Shown piece after piece: positions 55,007 to 63,812 of a stretch of DNA of 64,000 bases. This DNA is from an uncultured Lachnospiraceae bacterium (GTDB taxonomy: Bacteria; Bacillota; Clostridia; Lachnospirales; Lachnospiraceae). Location: positions 33,333 through 97,332 of the forward strand of contig CAJUFQ010000010.1 of assembly GCA_910585625.1 (NCBI GenBank), given 5' to 3'. Made by a program: the position numbers and the translations under genes. Under the pieces are notes generated by a model. The model saw nothing but the letters and a program-made list of their open reading frames with translations, was not told the DNA's origin and made no database searches. Within the stretch, counting starts at the first letter, position 1, and every line of letters starts with the position of its first letter.

Positions 55007-55276
55007 CTATGCTCGTATGTCCTTATATGGAACCGGGCGAAAAACCAATGTTTTGGCAATCAGCTTTGTTTCCAGCCGCCTGCGTAGTGTTTCATCCACA
55101 CAGTAGTGGGTCTGTCCAAACTCGTCATACATTTTTCTGGTTGACAATTTGACTATGTATCCTTCATAGTGCTTCAATACTGTCTGGATTGCTTCCGCAT
55201 CCCCTTCTGATGCTGCCTTAATAATATGAAAAGGCAGCAAATTTCTTTTTTCTGTCTGTTTACTATTCTGCTCCAT
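55007..55276 (-). CDS. helix-turn-helix protein of conjugative-transposon type
   Basis: 89 residues. LPFHIIKAASEGDAEAIQTV, LKHYEGYIVKLSTRKMYDEF and CVDETLRRRLETKLIAKTL are the pattern of the small HTH_16 proteins that accompany the Tn916-type sigma factor. The start overlaps the end of the sigma factor gene. Likely a regulator of the element. Confidence 0.85.
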   Translation of the reverse strand: MEQNSKQTEKRNLLPFHIIKAASEGDAEAIQTVLKHYEGYIVKLSTRKMYDEFGQTHYCVDETLRRRLETKLIAKTLVFRPVPYKDIRA

Positions 55277-55700
55277 CCATATTTTCCTCCATAAGTTTTT
55301 TCAGTAATTCCAGCGAACGTATCCTATGTTCCCGTATCGTGCTGTGTACCAGATTCATTTTCCTTGCGATTTCCACATCGGTCATTTCCAGAAAATAAGA
55401 CAGCAGAACTACATTCCGCTTCTTTTCAGTCAGAGCCTGCAGCGCTTCAACAAGCAAAGTGTCCTTAACTTCAATGTCATAGCCGAGGACCTGAAAATGG
55501 GAATTGTCCAGATTATATTCATCCATTACAAAAATGCTGTCCAATTCCTGTTCCGTCATATCAGAAAAATTTACTTCGTAATTTGCCCGGTACTCCAGAT
55601 GCCTAAAATAATCTGCGGCTTCGCCATCCAATGCTAACTGGCACAAGCGGTCAAACTGGTGCATGACCGTCAGTTCATCCTGGGAAGAAAGCTTCTCCAT
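55263..55700 (-). CDS. sigma-70-like factor of conjugative-transposon type
   Basis: 145 residues. Region 4 is clear: LVEALQALTEKKRNVVLLSY, FLEMTDVEIARKMNLVHSTI, REHRIRSLELLKKLME. The N-terminal part is short and acidic, as in Tn916 Orf7-like factors. AAGGAGG precedes the ATG. It probably activates genes of the element in response to an unknown signal. Confidence 0.85.
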   Translation of the reverse strand: MEKLSSQDELTVMHQFDRLCQLALDGEAADYFRHLEYRANYEVNFSDMTEQELDSIFVMDEYNLDNSHFQVLGYDIEVKDTLLVEALQALTEKKRNVVLLSYFLEMTDVEIARKMNLVHSTIREHRIRSLELLKKLMEENMDGAE

Positions 55701-55832
55701 TCGGTTTCACCTCCTTCCCATTCCAACTGGCAGAAAGGGAGGTAAAAAATCCCCCTCTACTATTTCTCCCGATTGGGAATGCCCGTTTTGACGGGTCTTT
55801 CCGAAAATTTTTTAAGAAATTTCCAGAAATAT

Positions 55833-55873
55833 AAAAAACGCCCGGCCGGAGCTGTCTCCACTGGACGTTTTTT
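55833..55873. terminator. bidirectional terminator-like stem
   Basis: AAAAAACGCCC (55833-55843) pairs with GGACGTTTTTT (55863-55873) with one mismatch, giving U-runs in both directions. Confidence 0.7.
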
Positions 55874-56105
55874 AGCGTGACAATATTCTTTTTAACTACA
55901 TAAACATACTTCGTTGCACTACCTTCAAAGGTGTCTTTAGAAACGGAGTCTGCAAAGATTTTTTTAATTGATTTACCTGCTGTCCGTTTCCATCTGCCAA
56001 CAATGAACGCCTACTGTTCCTATATTGACGGTCAGGGCAGAAAGTTCCTGAAATATACCTTTCAATCTGCATATCTGCTCCCACACAATCAAAAGGCATA
56101 AGAAA

Positions 56106-56165
56106 ACACTCAAATAAGCCTTTGCCGATTGTGTTTTTTTTACAATCCCAAAGGTATTTGAGTGT
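56106..56165. repeat. nested inverted repeat (long hairpin)
   Basis: Outer arms ACACTCAAATA-AG-CCTTTG (56106-56124) and CAAAGGTATTTGAGTGT (56149-56165); inner arms GATTGT (56127) and ACAATC (56142) around a T-run. A 60-base nearly perfect hairpin. Confidence 0.7.
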
Positions 56166-56178
56166 CAGTAAGTAGTCT

Positions 56179-56245
56179 TATACACTACTAAATATTCATC
56201 TTTTACACTTTTCACTTTTTAAAGGTATTGCTATACACTACTAAA
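56179..56245 (+). promoter_or_regulatory. repeated operator-like sites before the XRE gene
   Basis: TATACACTACTAAA occurs at 56179-56192 and again at 56232-56245. The first copy is also part of an inverted repeat AGTAGT (56171) / ACTACT (56184). The second overlaps a plausible -10 (TATACA) ahead of the XRE gene, so autoregulation is likely. Confidence 0.55.
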
Positions 56246-56269
56246 AAGAAAGCATAAGAGGTGAATGAT

Positions 56270-56623
56270 ATGTCTGAAATTGATCCAAAGTTAGGCGAAC
56301 TGATAAAGAAAAAGCGTATTGAGCGTCGGCTTACACAGGAAGAAGTGGCTGAACTGGTCGGCTGCCATCCGCAATATTACAAGAATCTTGAAAACGGGAA
56401 GGGTATGCCAAGCCTTCCTATGTTCTGCAAGATTATGTGGACGCTGCATATTTCCGCCGATGAATATGTATGGCCAGCTCAATACCCTGATAACCCTACA
56501 TACAAGTCCTTGCTGAATTTACTTGACCAATGCGATAAATACATGCTGTCTGTACTGCTTGCCACTGCGGAGGCCCTTCTTGCAAATACACCTAACAAAA
56601 CAAATGATAAAACTGAAAAATAG
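56270..56623 (+). CDS. small XRE-family regulator
   Basis: 117 residues. LGELIKKKRIERRLTQEEVA, ELVGCHPQYYKNLENGKGMP and LPMFCKIMWTLHISADEYVW make one complete XRE HTH; the rest is helical. The ATG at 56270 has AGAGGTG seven bases upstream; a GTG at 56261 is less likely. Typical of small regulators in integrative elements. Confidence 0.85.
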   Translation: MSEIDPKLGELIKKKRIERRLTQEEVAELVGCHPQYYKNLENGKGMPSLPMFCKIMWTLHISADEYVWPAQYPDNPTYKSLLNLLDQCDKYMLSVLLATAEALLANTPNKTNDKTEK

Positions 56624-56691
56624 ATTTTTTATGCCAGAAATTATAGAGCGTATATAGAATTTGTTCATTCTTCCTGAAAGAAACGTCTTGT

Positions 56692-56728
56692 AAAAATGAC
56701 TCACCCTTTATTTCGGCGAGTCATTTTT
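56692..56728. terminator. bidirectional terminator after the XRE gene
   Basis: AAAAATGACTC (56692-56702) pairs perfectly with GAGTCATTTTT (56718-56728). The stop codon of the convergent small gene lies inside it. Confidence 0.8.
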
Positions 56729-57058
56729 CAGATGTGCTATTATTTTTTCTACATTTTGATTTGATGATATAACACCCAATCCAAACAAAATCTGGAAGGC
56801 ATCTAACATTCCTTGTAAATATGCCTGCTGCTGTTCAGCAAATGCCTTTGACTGCATCTGCTCAATATAGCGTTCCAAGAAATTCCTGGAATGATTTCCT
56901 AATCCATTCATTGTTTGCTTGTAATCTTCTTCCAGTTCTGCAAGTCTTTCTGATTCCATCCGGCAGCTATCCAGATGTACCAACGTCTCCCTGCTCATGT
57001 CCTCACATCTTAAATTTTGCAAAAACAATTCCAGTTTTTCAGTAACTTCATTTTTCAT
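56708..57058 (-). CDS. small hypothetical protein of the element
   Basis: About 116 residues, all-helical and charged (KLELFLQNLRCEDMSRETLV, LAELEEDYKQTMNGL), ending with AYLQGMLDAFQILFGLGVI. The overall pattern is like small DUF6809-type proteins of clostridial mobile elements, but the match is weak. The ATG at 57058 has AGAGGTG nine bases away; a GTG at 57070 is the alternative. Confidence 0.6.
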   Translation of the reverse strand: MKNEVTEKLELFLQNLRCEDMSRETLVHLDSCRMESERLAELEEDYKQTMNGLGNHSRNFLERYIEQMQSKAFAEQQQAYLQGMLDAFQILFGLGVISSNQNVEKIIAHLKNDSPK

Positions 57059-57137
57059 TTTCTCATTCACCTCTTTCCCAAATACATATTCTTACAATAT
57101 AAAATAAGCAATGATAATGTATTCCATGCATCACTGC

Positions 57138-57557
57138 CTACTTTATTTTTTCATTAAATTTATATCCAATACCCCAAATCGTCAAAATGTAAATTGGATT
57201 AGCCGGATCTGGTTCTATCTTCTTTCGGATTTTGTTAATATAGGCAATGATATTTCTGCTGTCAGAAAAATAACCCTCTCCCCATACATAGTCATAAATC
57301 TGTTCCTTGCTGAATACCTGCCCTTTATTCCTCGCCAACAACTCCAGAATGCCAAACTCTTTATTCGTCATGGGAATTTCTTTCTTATGCAGGAATAATT
57401 GCCGCTTTGAAGGAACAATTTCCAATCCATTAAAGGAAAGGATTTCTGTATTGTGGGCAACAACTTTGGGTCTGTAACCATGATCCGATATAAATTTTAT
57501 TAAGCTTTCATAGAAATCAGTATCTATACTTTCCAATTTTATAAGAAGCAGCTCCAC
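57138..57557 (-). CDS. winged-helix DNA-binding protein without receiver domain
   Basis: About 139 residues. The C-terminal 95 residues are an OmpR/PhoB-type wing (EIPMTNKEFGILELLARNKG, QVFSKEQIYDYVWGEGYF, ILTIWGIGYKF). The N-terminal 40 residues (LLLIKLESIDTDFYESLIKF) are too short for a receiver and lack phosphorylation Asp. A GTG at 57557 has AGGAGG seven bases upstream. Orphan wing proteins like this occur in clostridial integrative elements. Confidence 0.8.
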   Translation of the reverse strand: MELLLIKLESIDTDFYESLIKFISDHGYRPKVVAHNTEILSFNGLEIVPSKRQLFLHKKEIPMTNKEFGILELLARNKGQVFSKEQIYDYVWGEGYFSDSRNIIAYINKIRKKIEPDPANPIYILTIWGIGYKFNEKIK

Positions 57558-57905
57558 ATCTTTTCCTCCTGTTTCCAATTGGATTATGTGTATTCCTTTT
57601 CTTATCAGCGCTAGAAATAGTATTTATTCCATACTGCTTTGAGACGGCAACTCCACCGTCCAAAATTCCCTCCCTTGCCTTGATATAAAAAACAGGCTCT
57701 TATGAAAATGAGCCTTGTAAGCCGTCAGCATATATCCTGCTAAAATTACTGTTAAATAGATAATATCAGTGCTAACTGAAAGTATCTAACCCACTTGTCA
57801 GCCTTTGTGTTAATCTAGTTTTATCATATTTCTTGACTATACATGAGCATTCTTCATATAATGCTTTTTCACAAAAATATATCAACTTTCAGATAGTACA
57901 CCCGA
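57558..57905. other. intergenic region between the wHTH and receiver genes
   Basis: No gene. It contains the terminator of the receiver gene (57686) and AT-rich sequence that may hold the promoter of the wHTH gene. Confidence 0.4.
57686..57715 (-). terminator. rho-independent terminator of the receiver gene
   Basis: On the minus strand AGGCTC (57715-57710) and GAGCCT (57699-57694) form the stem, followed by GTTTTTT. Confidence 0.8.
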
Positions 57906-58295
57906 CTATAAAAAGCTAGGATGCTGTCTCTCGGTCAACTGTAGACCAGCATATTCTACCAACTTAGCCCGTAACAAGCTAGATTCCAGTTTATCCACAC
58001 ATGATGTTGCCCCCCTGTGCATGGCTTCTTTTTCGTAGTCTTCTTTTTCATAGCATGAAGCCAGGATAAAGGGAAACGTTCCATATGCCGCCCGTACCAT
58101 ATCCAAAAGCTCTAATCCAGAACCATCCGGCAAATCAAGGTCACAACAAATCAGCAACGGTATTTCTTCTTTGATAGCTATCCGAGCCTCTTCCAAGGTG
58201 TTTGCCGTTTTCACTCTGTATCCCCGATTTTGTAAGTATTTTTGCAGACACCATGTATAGGCGCTGTCATCATCAACTAAAAGTATCTTTCTCAT
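57906..58295 (-). CDS. stand-alone response-regulator receiver
   Basis: 129 residues. ILLVDDDSAYTW gives the acidic pocket, LLICCDLDLPDGSGLELL the phosphoacceptor Asp, and GATSCVDK the conserved Lys; no output domain follows. GGAGGTGAATAA precedes the ATG. It lies near an orphan winged-helix protein that has no receiver, so the two could work as a split regulator. Confidence 0.85.
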   Translation of the reverse strand: MRKILLVDDDSAYTWCLQKYLQNRGYRVKTANTLEEARIAIKEEIPLLICCDLDLPDGSGLELLDMVRAAYGTFPFILASCYEKEDYEKEAMHRGATSCVDKLESSLLRAKLVEYAGLQLTERQHPSFL

Positions 58296-58347
58296 TTATT
58301 CACCTCCAGCATTAGCTTCTCTTTATCATATAATGCAAATGTCACAG

Positions 58348-58413
58348 AAATGTCCGAGCCTTTCATCCTATCAGCTTAAAAAAGGCCTGAATTGTTACAA
58401 AGCTCGGACATTT
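58348..58413. repeat. long inverted repeat before the ABC operon end
   Basis: AAATGTCCGAGC (58348-58359) and GCTCGGACATTT (58402-58413) are perfect complements around a 42-base loop. It could end the leftward ABC operon or mark an element boundary. Confidence 0.6.
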
Positions 58414-58506
58414 TAAAAATTTTTGCCCTCATCCACATTGAACTGCGAATGCTCAATAAGATACTTAGTCCCAAGCAGTTTTAATCTGCCCGAAAAATCA
58501 AAGCTT

Positions 58507-60885
58507 TTATAACCTTATCCGTTCTACAAGAGACTGGTTTTTCTGCCTGCCCAGACTGACACAGGAAATCAACTGCGGAATCAGGATCATCACCGCCGTA
58601 TACAGAAGACAGGGCATCAGAGGAAATCTGTAGTTCATATACTCCGCAATCCGCTTATAAGCGGCAACGAATCCGTACCCGGCTGCGCCGCCTGCAAAGA
58701 GCGTGACCAGAATTGCCGGGAACACATACATAATGCTTTCCCAGAACAGCATATTTCTTATCTGTTTCACTTCCATACCGATGGATTCCAGCACGGATAT
58801 TTCCCTTTTGCGCGTGGCAATATTCCCGATCATCATATTAATCAGATTCAGAATCCCAAATAAGGTAACAAAGGCTGAGATGCCGTAAATCTGCATCTTG
58901 ATCTTCTTCACATTTGCCGAATCATCCAATATCTGCTCCCGCAGTGTCGCCAGGGATAAATCGGGATCATCATCTGTCAGCGAACGAATTGCTTCTTCTG
59001 TCTGTTCTCCATATTTTTCATAATCATCCACAGAAATATAGAAGGCGCTGGCAGTATTCATATCACCCCACAGCTTTTCCATCGTCTGATCTGTCATTGC
59101 AAAAGCATAGCCGCCTTTTACCGGCGCAGGATCCGGGCTGACTGCCGCAATCTCAAGCTTTGCAGTATGTTCCGCCCCGTCAGACCAGTGCAGTGTAATG
59201 TAGTCCCCAACCTGCGGGGATATGCCGTTTAACCCGGAAACAAGTTCACTGTCCGTAATCATAATACCGTCTGACTCGCACAGATAATCATAGCTGTTAT
59301 TGCCTTCTGCATTCATCTGAAAATATGCGTCAGAATCTCTTGTCAGCCGGTAAAATCCATCGCTCCAGACAGCTCCCTGATACTCAATACTGCCGAATGC
59401 ACTGTTTTCTGTCCTGACAGAGCGCACATGAGGAAGAGTAGACAACTGTTCTTTTAGTTCTTCACTCAGATGCCCCTTAAGCTGCATATCCGTCGGCCCG
59501 TATGCTGACGGATTGTGCGCATTATACTGGTAAGAAACCATATATTCTGCATCGGAAAAAATCCCTTCCCTTGAGAAGGATATTTCGTCCCAGGCATACA
59601 GATATGAGGCCGCAATCATAAAAACAATTCCTCCAAAAGCAATGGACGCCGTCATAAGCCGCCGTTTCTTATAACTTCGGCTCTGTCCCAGCCGTGCCAT
59701 TACAAATGCGGTCAGCTTTTTATGCTTTGCATCCCCCTCATGGGCATCTCTTCCGTCCCACAAATCCCTTGACGCTTCAATAGGAGAAACCTTAGCCGCA
59801 AGAGCAGCCGGTTTGCTGACAGAGATCTGTACGGCAAAAAAGCCAAATACACCGGTGACTGCCGCCGTCGCCAGATAACCGGGCGTACTCCATCCTTCCG
59901 GCTGCAGAAGATACGCAAAGGCTCCGCCAAGGATTAAGGACACAGGGATTGCCGCGGCACATAGATATCCCCCTTCCCGGCGCACCATTTTCCGAATCTG
60001 CTTTTCTGTCATTCCGATCGTCTGAAGCTGCCCGATCTGCTGTGCGCGTGATGAGACAGACAGATAAAAGATACTGTAAATGACAATCCCGCTGGCCGCC
60101 ATGATAAATAAGGATACAAAGGCGATTGCATATCCGGCCGTATTGTCCTCCCGCAAAGACTCCTCAAATCTGCCGTTTATATTCACATCCTGGCGCTTTA
60201 CGCCATAATCCTCCGCTATCTGGTAAACCGCTGACTCAAATTCGGAAGATTCCATATCCCAGGCGCCTGCAATCCGCACCAGGGCCGTATACTCCACTGC
60301 CCTCATGGAAGGATTTTTCTCTGCAAATTCTTCGGATACATAAACCGTATAGGACGATAACTCCTGATTTCTGCCGGTATATCCGCTGACTACAAACTCC
60401 TCCGGTCCATTTCCCGTATTCAGAGATATCTTTTCGCCGATTCTGCACTCCTTTCCAATACCGTTCATGAAGCTTTTGTCTACAACGATTTCGCCATATT
60501 TTTCCGGCTCTTTTCCCTCCGCCGGCGCATAAGTCTGTATTTTATCTTTCTGACTTTTCATATAAATAAACTTATATTTTACACCGCTGATTTCAAACTC
60601 AGCGCCGTTATCTTTATATGGAATCACAAGTTCTGTCCTCTCATCTGCAGCAAGTTCCTCCATCCGCTCTTTTGACACGTTCATATAGATCACATGCTGC
60701 ATATTTTGAAGCATCCGCTCCTCCGCTGTCTGCGTTCCTTGGAGAAATAACGTCATCACCATAATAAATGTAATCGAAAGAATAATGGTCAGACCTGAAA
60801 ACAGGGTATATACTTTACTGCCCGTCAGATTGCTTCTTGCAATGCGGCAGATGATTCTGCTGTTATTATTTGCATCCAGTTTCAT
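58507..60885 (-). CDS. FtsX-like ABC transporter permease
   Basis: About 792 residues with two FtsX modules. An N-terminal helix (LFSGLTIILSITFIMVMTLF), a large outer domain, then helices near 260-380; a second outer domain and helices (ISAFVTLFGILNLINMMIGN, AILVTLFAGGAAGYGFVAAY) at the C-terminus. TRKREISVLESIGMEVKQIR is the conserved cytoplasmic coupling segment. Such permeases export or sense peptides and antibiotics at the membrane. Start at ATG 60885, directly after the ATPase stop, with AAGGTGG upstream. Confidence 0.87.
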   Translation of the reverse strand: MKLDANNNSRIICRIARSNLTGSKVYTLFSGLTIILSITFIMVMTLFLQGTQTAEERMLQNMQHVIYMNVSKERMEELAADERTELVIPYKDNGAEFEISGVKYKFIYMKSQKDKIQTYAPAEGKEPEKYGEIVVDKSFMNGIGKECRIGEKISLNTGNGPEEFVVSGYTGRNQELSSYTVYVSEEFAEKNPSMRAVEYTALVRIAGAWDMESSEFESAVYQIAEDYGVKRQDVNINGRFEESLREDNTAGYAIAFVSLFIMAASGIVIYSIFYLSVSSRAQQIGQLQTIGMTEKQIRKMVRREGGYLCAAAIPVSLILGGAFAYLLQPEGWSTPGYLATAAVTGVFGFFAVQISVSKPAALAAKVSPIEASRDLWDGRDAHEGDAKHKKLTAFVMARLGQSRSYKKRRLMTASIAFGGIVFMIAASYLYAWDEISFSREGIFSDAEYMVSYQYNAHNPSAYGPTDMQLKGHLSEELKEQLSTLPHVRSVRTENSAFGSIEYQGAVWSDGFYRLTRDSDAYFQMNAEGNNSYDYLCESDGIMITDSELVSGLNGISPQVGDYITLHWSDGAEHTAKLEIAAVSPDPAPVKGGYAFAMTDQTMEKLWGDMNTASAFYISVDDYEKYGEQTEEAIRSLTDDDPDLSLATLREQILDDSANVKKIKMQIYGISAFVTLFGILNLINMMIGNIATRKREISVLESIGMEVKQIRNMLFWESIMYVFPAILVTLFAGGAAGYGFVAAYKRIAEYMNYRFPLMPCLLYTAVMILIPQLISCVSLGRQKNQSLVERIRL

Positions 60886-60887
60886 CC

Positions 60888-61562
60888 TTACCACCTTCTT
60901 TCCGCAATCCGCCCGTCTTCAATCCGGATTGTACGGTCCGCAATCTGGGCGATCTCATCATTATGCGTAATCATCACAATGGTCTGATGAAACTTCCTTC
61001 CCGTCGCCTGCAAAAGCCCCACAACTTCCTGGCTTGTGCGGCTGTCCAGATTGCCCGTAGGCTCGTCGGCCAGTATCAGCGCCGGCTTGGTAATCAGCGC
61101 CCGGGCAATGGCCGCTCTCTGCTGCTGGCCGCCAGAAAGTTTATTGGGCTTTCGCTCTAATTTTCCTTCCAGTCCGAGTACGGATACGATATTTTCCAAA
61201 TACTGCCGGTCCACACTTCGTCCGTCCAGCTCTACCGGAAGAACGATGTTATCATAAATGGTCAGATTCGGAATCAGATTATAATTCTGAAAAATAAATC
61301 CGATCTTTCTTCTGCGGAAAATGGTCAGCTCGCTCCGGCTCATTCCGTCAAGGCTCTGCCCGTCTACCACAACGCTTCCCCCTGTCGGCGTATCTAAACC
61401 CCCCAACATATGAAGCAGCGTGCTTTTCCCGGAACCGGACGTTCCCACAATTGCCGTAAAGCTTCCCTGTTCAATCTGAAGGGTAATCCCATCCAAAGCC
61501 TTCACAACCAGGGGCTCTTCCCCATAATACTTCGTAAGATTCTTTGTCTGTAAAATATCCAT
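60888..61562 (-). CDS. ABC transporter ATP-binding protein (LolD/MacB/BceA type)
   Basis: 224 residues. Walker A GTSGSGKSTLLHMLGG, Q-loop IFQNYNLIPNLTI, signature LSGGQQQRAAIARALI, Walker B ALILADEPTGNLDS and the H-loop MITHNDEI are intact. This family pairs with FtsX-like permeases; the partner gene follows at once. GGAGAGATGAGGC precedes the ATG. Confidence 0.95.
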   Translation of the reverse strand: MDILQTKNLTKYYGEEPLVVKALDGITLQIEQGSFTAIVGTSGSGKSTLLHMLGGLDTPTGGSVVVDGQSLDGMSRSELTIFRRRKIGFIFQNYNLIPNLTIYDNIVLPVELDGRSVDRQYLENIVSVLGLEGKLERKPNKLSGGQQQRAAIARALITKPALILADEPTGNLDSRTSQEVVGLLQATGRKFHQTIVMITHNDEIAQIADRTIRIEDGRIAERRW

Positions 61563-61660
61563 GCCTCATCTCTCCTTCCTGATTATAGTTATATTCTAAA
61601 AGGAGATTCTATCAATCCTGTTTCAAATGACGAAGAAATATTATCAAAACCGAAACAATT

Positions 61661-62581
61661 TCAAGCCTGCCGCGGAAGGAATACGGAAAAGCAGGAACCC
61701 TGCCCCGGCACAGAATGCACCATTATATATCCTCCCTGAAGCGTAATAATATTTCTGGCAATATACAGGCCAAGGCCAAGACCTTCTTCTCCAGAAACCG
61801 GGCTTTCCCTGTAAAACCGTTTGAATATATCATTATAATGTCCGGAAGCAATTCCCCTTCCCGTATCCTGAACCCGAATTTTTGTGTACATCTCTCCCGG
61901 ACTGACGTCAATAGAAATCTTCCCTCCCTCCGGCGTATATTTCACCGCATTATCCAGAATATTGCCGATTGCCTCCGCCGTCCACTTCACATCACAGACC
62001 GCAGTCATATCCTGCCCGCACCGGATAGACAGTTCCATCTTTTTTCTTTCTGCCTTATGGACAATATCATTCACAGCCAGCTCCAAAACATGAAAAATAC
62101 TAACATTTCCCATATTCAGCTTAATCATATCGCTCTCCAAACGAGAAGACTTAATCAGCGAATCAATCAGAAATTCCAACTTCTCAAGCTGCCGCCCTAT
62201 AATTTCTTTGAACTTCTCTGCTTCATCGAAAGAAATATCCGGATCCGAAAGCATATCATGATACATGCAGATATTTGACAGAGGTGTCTTTATCTGATGA
62301 GCAATTTCAGAAATCGTCTTTTGCAGCTTCTCCTTCTCCTGTTTGCTCTCCAGCGCCTGGTTCCTGAGTATCTCTTCCGTCTTCTCAAGCTCCATAACCA
62401 CCTTGGAAGCAAGCGTTTCCCTATTGTATTCCCGGAACAAAGACTGACCCTTTCCATTCCCCATGATACGTCTGGTATTCCAAAGTATTTCTTCGGAGAA
62501 CATCACAAATTTTCTTCGGAAATACAGATAATATCCGAGATTCAAAACACAAAAAAGAAGCAGAATCATCAGTGCTTTCAT
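61661..62581 (-). CDS. sensor histidine kinase of the ABC module
   Basis: 306 residues from ATG 62581 (GGGAGG eight bases upstream). One N-terminal membrane helix (MKALMILLLFCVLNLGYYLY) and no sizeable outer sensor domain, so it probably senses through the transporter. The H-box is ISEIAHQIKTPLSNI, the N-box GNILDNAVKYTPEGG, then DTGRGIAS and GLGLGLYIARNI. The start overlaps the regulator stop by four bases. Confidence 0.92.
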   Translation of the reverse strand: MKALMILLLFCVLNLGYYLYFRRKFVMFSEEILWNTRRIMGNGKGQSLFREYNRETLASKVVMELEKTEEILRNQALESKQEKEKLQKTISEIAHQIKTPLSNICMYHDMLSDPDISFDEAEKFKEIIGRQLEKLEFLIDSLIKSSRLESDMIKLNMGNVSIFHVLELAVNDIVHKAERKKMELSIRCGQDMTAVCDVKWTAEAIGNILDNAVKYTPEGGKISIDVSPGEMYTKIRVQDTGRGIASGHYNDIFKRFYRESPVSGEEGLGLGLYIARNIITLQGGYIMVHSVPGQGSCFSVFLPRQA

Positions 62582-63267
62582 ACTCCTGCCTCCCCTGCTC
62601 CGACCCACCGGTATCCCATTCCATAAATATTCTTGATATAATCAAACTTATCGTCGGCTATTTTATTCCGCAGACGGCTGATATTTAAAGACAGCGTATG
62701 TTCGCTGACAAAGCGCCTTCTGCTGTCCCATATATTTTCCAGAAGGATATCCTTCGTCAGTATCTTTCTCCGGTTCTTACAGAAAAACTGAAGAAGGTCA
62801 AATTCCGTCGGCGTAAGCTCTAACAGTTCCCCGCTCTTCCTGACAATTCTTTTTTCGAAATCAATATCAAGATTGCCGCACGAATAACAGGGTTCCTCAT
62901 GCCTTCCCCCGCACCTTCTAAGAACCGCCTGTATCTTCTCCATAGCAATCTGAATCCGGAAGGGCTTCGTAATATAATCCTCCGCGCCCATGTGATAACC
63001 GCCGATAATCTCATCCTCCAGATTATGAGCCGTCAGGAAAATAAACGGTATCTCATAAAGAGCGGCAGTATCCTGCGCAAACTCAAATCCGCTGCCGTCC
63101 GGCAGATTCACATCCAGCACGATTAGATCATACGCTTCCTTTAAAAGAAGTCCCTTTGCCTCTTCTAAGGTGTAAGCAGAAAAAGGGGTGATCCCCTTTT
63201 TCTGCAGGTTATAACACAGTCCTCCATTCAGTATCTCATCATCTTCAATCACTAATACTCTGCTCAT
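62578..63267 (-). CDS. OmpR-family response regulator of the ABC module
   Basis: 229 residues. Receiver with VLVIEDDEI, LIVLDVNLPDGSGFE (phosphoacceptor Asp) and DYITKPF (Lys), followed by a winged helix (ELTPTEFDLLQFFCKNRRKI, GMGYRWVG). AAGGAGTAGT precedes the ATG. Together with the kinase it most likely controls the downstream ABC transporter, as in bacitracin-resistance type modules. Confidence 0.94.
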   Translation of the reverse strand: MSRVLVIEDDEILNGGLCYNLQKKGITPFSAYTLEEAKGLLLKEAYDLIVLDVNLPDGSGFEFAQDTAALYEIPFIFLTAHNLEDEIIGGYHMGAEDYITKPFRIQIAMEKIQAVLRRCGGRHEEPCYSCGNLDIDFEKRIVRKSGELLELTPTEFDLLQFFCKNRRKILTKDILLENIWDSRRRFVSEHTLSLNISRLRNKIADDKFDYIKNIYGMGYRWVGAGEAGV

Positions 63268-63290
63268 ACTACTCCTTTGGTTCTGAATAA

Positions 63291-63806
63291 TTACAATACA
63301 TCTTTGTTTTCCACATTGCAGATTGACAATACGGCAAACCCGAAAGATACAGCCGTCAGGACAAGGGGGAATACTGCGTTATCTGCCATGGTAAAATCAC
63401 CCACATTTGCCTGTGTAAGAAATATCAGCAAAAATGAAGTAATAATAGCCGCTTTCGAGGATTTCGCCGTCATCCCTACAAACAGTGCAATAAAACTCAT
63501 GCTTACAATGACGAAGGATTTCAGGATCAGCTGGATATAAAAGGTTAAACTTCCCATATCAAAATCAATTGCAAAGGATGAACGCATATACTTTGAACCC
63601 ATAAATATACACAGATAGATTACCAGCTTTGACAATACCAATGCCGCAAAGTTAAAACTCCACACCGCCATCATATCATCGGAAAAGAACTTCTCGCAGG
63701 CGCTTTCCCCATCTGATACAGCGATGACTTCATAATTTTCTGTCATCAAAAAGCTTTTTAACATGGCGCTGATTTCCATATCATCTTCCACCAATAAGAT
63801 TTTCAT
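63291..63806 (-). pseudogene. response-regulator start fused to the end of an ABC-2 permease
   Basis: 171 residues in one open frame. Residues 1-42 (MKILLVEDDMEISAMLKSFL, MTENYEVIAVSDGESACEKF) are the first part of a receiver; the phosphoacceptor Asp region is missing. From about 45 the sequence is the C-terminal part of an ABC-2 permease, with helices FAALVLSKLVIYLCIFMGS, LILKSFVIVSMSFIALFVGM and FPLVLTAVSFGFAVLSICNV. Two genes were joined by a deletion that removed the rest of both. GGAGG precedes the ATG, so the hybrid may be translated, but neither function should survive. Confidence 0.8.
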
Positions 63807-63812
63807 GGCACT

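Larger units (their letters stand above)
55701..56269. other. regulatory intergenic region of the element
   Basis: No gene is supported. It holds a terminator (55833), a nested hairpin (56106), repeated operator-like sites (56179 and 56232) and the promoter area of the XRE gene. A 67-codon frame at 55896-56099 has no ribosome site. Confidence 0.45.

Noticed and set aside
55896..56099. 67-codon minus-strand frame
   Set aside because: No ribosome site and no family similarity that I can see.
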